From contig OX243820.1 of assembly GCA_945859605.1 (NCBI GenBank), positions 25,001,559-25,065,558 on the forward strand: a stretch of 64,000 nt of DNA. The letters run 5' to 3'. A program made the position numbers and the translations under genes. Positions 59,380-64,000 of this stretch are shown here, in pieces. Below the pieces are notes generated by a model. That model did not search any database and was not told the origin of the DNA. It saw only the letters and a list, made by a program, of their open reading frames with translations. Position 1 is the stretch's first letter. Every line of letters starts with the position of its first letter. Origin of the DNA: Lumbricus rubellus. Taxonomy: Eukaryota; Annelida; Clitellata; Crassiclitellata; Lumbricidae.

Positions 59380-60022
59380 CAGTGCTTAAAGTGTAAAAAA
59401 AAGTGCCAGGACGCTGTATTGTAGGCCTAATTGGTCGTCAGTGGCGGCGCCGAAGGCGGGAAGTTGCGAATGCCGAAGGTACGAAGCCCATCCCAAGTCC
59501 CGACTAGGGGTCTGGTGAGCGTCGTAAGCTCCCCCCAGTGGGGTCTGGGGCGGAGCCCCAGCGACCAGCGCATTTTTGGCTGTTTCGACCTTAAATGGAG
59601 CCATTTTTAGGCTCTTGTTTGCCAGCTATTTGTGAACGACAAAGTCGCAAAATTTTAAAGAATAAGTCGTTTTTCAGTGTCGCAAGCTACCAGGATAACA
59701 ATAAAAATGAAAATGTTATTGTAAAAGGCACAGGTTTTGTCTTTACAGTAAGCTCCTCCGCGGGGTCTGGGGGCGGAGCCCCAGCGACCAGCGCATTTTT
59801 GGCTGTGTTGACCTCAAATGGAGCCATTTTCAGGCAGTCATGGCCGGTCGTCCGTAACCTCATGGACGCCGTCCATGCAGTCATGGACGACCGTCCTGGT
59901 AGTGCTGGCCAAATAAGTCATAGGACGGCGTCCTGCCTCGAAAATAAGTGCCAGGACGCCATGGGCGGAGTTTATCAGGGGCTAGGGGTGCTAAGCCCCC
60001 CCCTGGCACACTTTAAGCACTG
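59380..60022. mobile_element. Small hAT-like element nested in the hAT remnant
   Basis: The ends CAGTGCTTAAAGTGT and ACACTTTAAGCACTG are perfect inverted repeats of 15 bp. Inside is a direct duplication of about 80 bp (GCGGAGCCCCAGCGACCAGC at about 59551 and 59774) and a fragment related to the 42.9-kb MITE (ATGGGCGGAGTTTATC at about 59959). The target duplication is not clear. Confidence 0.65.
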
Positions 60023-60212
60023 TATAAAAACTTATATGAAATTAGATCACGCCACACTATAATGATCCTTTTTATAGAAAATGTTATGGAACTTTTAAAA
60101 ATATATAGTTTCTCATACAAAACCACTGGTCTCCACTGAAGGTTAACAGTGAAACGATTATAAATCAGTTATCGGTTTTGATCATGCAGCCCTTGATCCA
60201 AAAAGGAAATAA

Positions 60213-60494
60213 TTAAGTGTCACATGACAGTGGATTAAGCAGTGTCATTCTCCTTGGATGCTTTCTGGCGTAGGCCTTGATAATGCCATCAATGTCTAAC
60301 TTGATGTCCTTGTGGACAAACAATAAAATGAGTGCATTAAATCTGTCCTCGTTCATTGTACTTCGGAAACACGACTTCACAAATCGCAGGCTAGAATTTG
60401 CTCGTTCAACACTGCAAGACGTGACAGAAGTGAGCAGCAAAATGTGAATTATTGTGGTAATATATGGATACCTAATACGGTAAGAGAGCTCCAT
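60213..60494 (-). pseudogene. hAT transposase C-terminal (dimerisation) fragment
   Basis: The 93-codon frame contains SCSVERANSSLRFVKSCFRS followed by TMNEDRFNALILLF. This is the conserved hAT C-terminal dimerisation domain, in which (S/C)xER(x)FSxL...TRSxMxxxRLxxL is the usual pattern. The N-terminal zinc finger and catalytic core are not recognisable, so it is a fragment of an inactive element. Confidence 0.8.
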
Positions 60495-60894
60495 TCTGCC
60501 GGTCCAACTACTTCAAAACATCCTATTCCCAAATTGCAATTATAATTATTAGTTTTAGGTCAGTTTAGTTTGAGAACATTTTGCTGCAGGTTTAGGGGGG
60601 CGTACGCCGGCTCCGCCCCCTCTAAATCCGCGCCTGGCAATTATTTTAGACATTGCCATTTTATTTTTAAAATGTATCTATCATTTTTATCAAGACTGAA
60701 TTTCTTAACTTATACAATTTATGTGGCTTGCGACTTTTGTTGAGGCTTTTAGGAACCAAGGACACGGCAATGATGCATACCTTGCTAAGTTACTGGTAGG
60801 CTATACACTGTAATTATTTCTTACATCTTTATTAATGCTGGTCGAATGTTTTAAAACCGAAATAACCACAGTCCAAACTTTGGGACCACCAACT

Positions 60895-61165
60895 TTCCAC
60901 CGGGGCCCGGTAGAGTAATGGCGTAGAGAGCGAGAGGTATCGAGTTCGGACCTCCGTTGGGCGGACATGCGTTGTAGGCTGCTGTTTGTGCCATGTATTG
61001 CAGGCTGTCTGTTCAGTCAGTATATATAGTTAAGATTTGTTTATTCTGTATCTGCGTTCTTGTGAATAATTGTTTAAACTGCATAAACCTAATTGTACAC
61101 TGTAACCGGTTGCGGTCTGAGAACCGGATTGTTGAATAAACGAAATTATTATATTGAAAATAAAA
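60895..61165 (+). mobile_element. Candidate tRNA-headed SINE, second family
   Basis: GGCCCGGTAGAGTAATGG (A-box-like) and GAGTTCGGACCTC (B-box-like) are spaced as in tRNA heads. The sequence ends with AATAAACGAAATTATTATAT. The body and tail differ from the main SINE family. One copy only. Confidence 0.4.
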
Positions 61166-61183
61166 AAATTGTATGTCTAGATG

Positions 61184-61245
61184 GTCAACCAAATTGCCCC
61201 AAGCAGGCAGCTAACTTGCCCCAGTACAGAGGCAATTTGGTTGAC
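61184..61245. repeat. Perfect 15-bp inverted repeat, 32-nt loop
   Basis: GTCAACCAAATTGCC (61184-61198) and GGCAATTTGGTTGAC (61231-61245) are exact reverse complements. The loop carries TTGCCCC. Probably the remains of a palindromic MITE. Confidence 0.75.
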
Positions 61246-61249
61246 TTTC

Positions 61250-62020
61250 AGAAAATTTTTAGTTAATTTTTGGCAAACTTAGAATATATTATTTGTATGT
61301 CTGATTTTGTGCTTGAATGTAGACTAGGTGTTATCAATCAATACGTTGTGGGGAATAGGCTAAGCTAGGCCTATTTTGTTGGCGTCACCGACGATGATCA
61401 GAGGCCAAAAAACTCTTAGGCCTAACCCTGTAAACTTGCGCCTCCCACTTCCTCTATATTGATGTAACTATGCTAATGAAAAATTTACAATAAAACCTCG
61501 ATGACTAATTTTTGCCGGTATGTTATACTGAACATGCTAGAGAATTACTAGAAGATATTGGTGCAATTCTCGTGCAGATGATTTTTTTGGTGGAGGAATT
61601 TTTCAGAATTGCTGCTGTAGGGTAGAATATCTTATCCACATTTGAAGGCCAGTTCCAGCTCATACCACTTCTAGCTAAACAGCTGACTTGAGCTCCTCGT
61701 TTATTTAGTGCTTTGACCATGTCATGAAATTTTTCACATTCGTACATGTGACTATAACACTATAACAGTCACCTTTCAAGAAAGTGGTACCGTATGCTCA
61801 ACACAAAACCAGTCAAAATATCTTACAAAGTGAAGTTTAAGCAAATACATTTATTAATTTTGACACAAATATAATATATACATCGTCAGCAGTAACTTAT
61901 AATATGGGCCAAAGTCACCCCCAACTAGGGCCAAAGTCACCCCAAAAAATGTTCTTGCATTTTTAACCTACTTACTAGCATCGCGGAACAAACGGTGCGC
62001 CATACGCATGTCATAATAAT
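61250..62020. other. Intergenic; no supported gene
   Basis: Only a tandem pair GGGCCAAAGTCACCCC (about 61907-61943) stands out, with a related word at about 62948-62970 on the other side of the mariner remnant. Confidence 0.4.
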
Positions 62021-62023
62021 GTA

Positions 62024-62663
62024 CAGGGTGGCGCAAAAATAAACCGGACTATTAGTTTTTGCAATTGCATAGCTTGAATAATCAAAGTAATTATATTACT
62101 GTGGCGTTGTCCCACATCAAGGATTACTGCTAGACATTATAGCTCACTCTGGCGACAATTTCACTTTCTAGCAGGATGGAGCACCTACTCATCGTTCACG
62201 AAAAACAGTTGCTTTTCTCACTGACTTTATTGAACCAGAAAATTGGTCACCGAACAGTCCGGACTTGAATCCCGTGGACTATTCGATCTGGGGAATGCTT
62301 CAGTAGCTTGTCTACAGGCAGAGAATTTGAGATATTGAACATTTGAAAGAAGTTCTGACCGCATGCTGGGACGAAATCAGCGAGGACATTATCAACCGGG
62401 CTATTGGACAGTTTCGCAAGCGATTATAATTGGTTATCGCAGCAAACGGAGGACATATTGAACATCACTTTGACTGAAATTTCTTACGCATTCAGAAATT
62501 TCTGAAATTTTACAGTTCATTCAATGTTATATTAAATGCCAAACCAATGCCATTTTTCTGTGTCATTTCTGTCTAATGATAGTTTTAAGGCGATAATTAC
62601 TTTGATTATTCAAGCGATGCAATTGCAAAAACTAATAGTCCGGCTTATTTTCGCGCCACCATG
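62024..62663 (+). mobile_element. Tc1/mariner-type element remnant
   Basis: It starts CAGGGTGGCGCAAAAATAA and ends, in reverse, CATGGTGGCGCGAAAATAA. The inverted repeats extend about 65-70 bp (CCGGACTATTAGTTTTTGCA and its partner). TA flanks both sides (62022-62023 and 62664-62665). The interior is a transposase C-terminal remnant. Most of the transposase gene is deleted. Confidence 0.85.
62137..62430 (+). pseudogene. DDE transposase (Tc1/mariner) C-terminus, three stops
   Basis: In one frame the text shows QDGAPTHRS, then NWSPNSPDLNPVDYSIWGML, then a helix ending FRKRL before the natural stop. SPDLNPxDY carries a conserved acidic residue of the catalytic region in the IS630/Tc1/mariner superfamily. 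In-frame stops precede QDG and follow GMLQ and RQRI. It cannot be functional. Confidence 0.85.
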
Positions 62664-62669
62664 TACATT

Positions 62670-63240
62670 GACAAGTTAGTGTAATTGTTACCCACGGTAT
62701 TATTGACGGTAGTTCTGCCAGAAAATTTTTGTGCACAACTTAAAATTTTTAATTTTTTTAGGGTTGCGCAAAAAATATGTGGAAAATTTCAACAAATAGC
62801 CTATTACAATGAAATCAATCAAATTACTTTAAAATATTCGCTATATAATGACATATCGTCAACTGTAAAGTATTTCAAAACCACGTGATAACTACGGAAG
62901 CCGAGAGGTGTGCAAACTAATTTTTCAATTTGGACCAATGTCACCCCGCGGGCCAAAGTCTTACGGTAGCCTAGTAGCGGAAACCTTCAAAATCCAAGTC
63001 TTCTAAATCTACGCGTTGCTCTGAAACAATTTGTTCTCCATAAGTCGATACAGAGCCATAACATTTGACCAAAGTGTTACTTCGTAACCATATTTAGGCC
63101 TAAAGTCTACATTTCGTTATGAATAACGGCAGCAATAGGCTATTAGCCTACTGGTAGCAGTGGAGCAAAGATAATGCAATGCATACCTGGTTTATAAGAG
63201 TAACTTAAACGCTGCGTTGCATTTATGTTTTTAGAAAACA
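62670..63240. other. Intergenic; no supported gene
   Basis: AT-rich, with no recognisable feature. Confidence 0.4.
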
Positions 63241-63750
63241 CACGAACAAATGACAATAAACATTTTATTGCGTCAATCGAAGTTGCTTATAACCATAGCC
63301 ATAATCATAAATTCTATTGACACCCGAGTAACAGCATTGACATCGAAAAAGCACAAGTACAATAGAACACAAACTATCTACAAGGGATCAAAAGGACATG
63401 ACCAAGGAACCTGGGTTCCGCTAGTGGGGCATATGTAACACGAAGTAAATTATGGCAGACATAGTATTGAAACATAAATGTACATTAACATTTAACTAGT
63501 TAACTAAGTTTAATCTAATTAACAAGCACTAGACAACCTGAGCGATGAGATGAGATCGAAGTCTAGTCTTAAAGAGCGAGATATGAGTTAAATTGCGTAT
63601 GGTGAGAGGTTTATCGTTCCAACGTGGGACTCCATGATATATAATATTATACATAATATTATATATACATGTATTATGCATTGCTAGTAGGTCTAAAGGT
63701 TTGCATCGTGGAGCCCGCAGTTTCTTAACAGTGCCGATAGCTTTCATGTT
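63241..63750 (-). mobile_element. Non-LTR retrotransposon tail with ORF end
   Basis: On the minus strand the frame ends GVPRWNDKPLTIRNL then HISLFKTRLRSHL (63640-63529). This is the WNxLPxxIR...SLxxFKxxLKxHL signature of CR1/L2-like ORF2 C-termini. The sequence to about 63241 would be 3' UTR. It is decayed and different from family A. Confidence 0.5.
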
Positions 63751-63772
63751 AAATATAGATCTAAAGGCCTAC

Positions 63773-64000
63773 CAAGTTTACACTGAATGAAATAATTGCA
63801 ATGAACAAATATAGTCGTTATAGGCTTAAGCCTTCAAGATATATACTATGTCCCTAACACAATACTATGAAACTCAAATGAGCATTTGAGCTTTTTAAGT
63901 TGATTTGAAATTTTTAACAGGAATGTAATAATTTTAAGTTCCATTGTTCTACCACAAGCTATAAGCTTACAGTATTATACTATACCGGTGTTAACAACCA
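63773..64000. repeat. GPCR-locus 3'-flank repeat unit (fourth copy)
   Basis: ACACTGAATGAAATAATTGC matches 48413. CTATGTCCCTAACACAATAC matches 43194. TAATAATTTTAAGTTCCATT then GTTCTACCACAAGCTA matches 49374-49410, and CGGTGTTAACAACC matches about 49412. The three segments are in the same order and orientation as in the flanks of GPCR copies 2 and 3, but here without the SINE or RTE insertions found in those copies. Confidence 0.65.

Larger units (their letters stand above)
59284..60636 (-). mobile_element. Degraded hAT element with nested repeats
   Basis: The left end CAGTGGCGGATCCAGG and the reverse of the right end CAGGCGCGGATTTAGAGG form imperfect hAT-style termini. Between them is a hAT transposase C-terminus (60494-60213). 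No clean 8-bp duplication is visible, so the boundaries are approximate. Confidence 0.6.

Overview
The window looks like nuclear DNA of a marine invertebrate, plausibly an echinoderm or another non-vertebrate deuterostome. This is an inference from general character: AT-rich intergenic DNA, intronless rhodopsin-class GPCRs, CR1/L2-like and RTE-like LINEs, tRNA-derived SINEs, many DNA-transposon MITEs and long (CATA)n arrays. Nothing in the sequence names the species. There are no bacterial operons, rRNA genes or CRISPR arrays.

From 1 to about 40 kb I can support no complete host gene. The region holds short-period repeat arrays (1-92, 229-516), a 35-bp minisatellite (5.6-6.1 kb), LINE and SINE remnants, a long (CATA)n array (12.1-12.4 kb), three CpG- and trinucleotide-rich blocks that could be promoters or first exons (8.7-9.5, 12.9-13.3, 24.8-25.5 kb), three hAT-like MITEs with perfect 8-bp target duplications (15.8, 20.9, 36.3 kb), and the 3' part of a CR1/Jockey-like reverse transcriptase (34.4-35.8 kb). 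The remaining sequence could be introns of genes whose exons are too short to recognise by eye.

The core is 40.2-52.9 kb: three intronless class A GPCR genes in tandem, all on the minus strand (410, 442 and 443 aa). They keep the amine-receptor residues D3.32 and Y7.43 and the DRY motif. They lack Trp 6.48, and NPxxY has become HPxLY. Each has upstream a near-identical 20-bp block followed 63-74 bp later by a TATA-like box, so a shared promoter was duplicated with the gene. The 3' flanks are also duplicated. The last 230 bp of the window match those 3' flanks, so a fourth copy probably lies just past the right edge.

From 53.1 to 57.9 kb is a stack of nested DNA transposons with readable termini: a piggyBac-like element (TTAA) holds a Mutator-like element (9-bp duplication), which holds a TA-flanked MITE and a CCGG-flanked Ginger-like element, and the latter holds a second Mutator-like element. 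From 58 to 64 kb come a degraded hAT element with a recognisable transposase C-terminus, a Tc1/mariner remnant with DDE-transposase signature and three stops, and a LINE tail.

The dispersed SINE and an L2/CR1-like LINE share a 3' tail that includes the last codons and stop of the LINE ORF, which suggests the LINE machinery moved the SINE.
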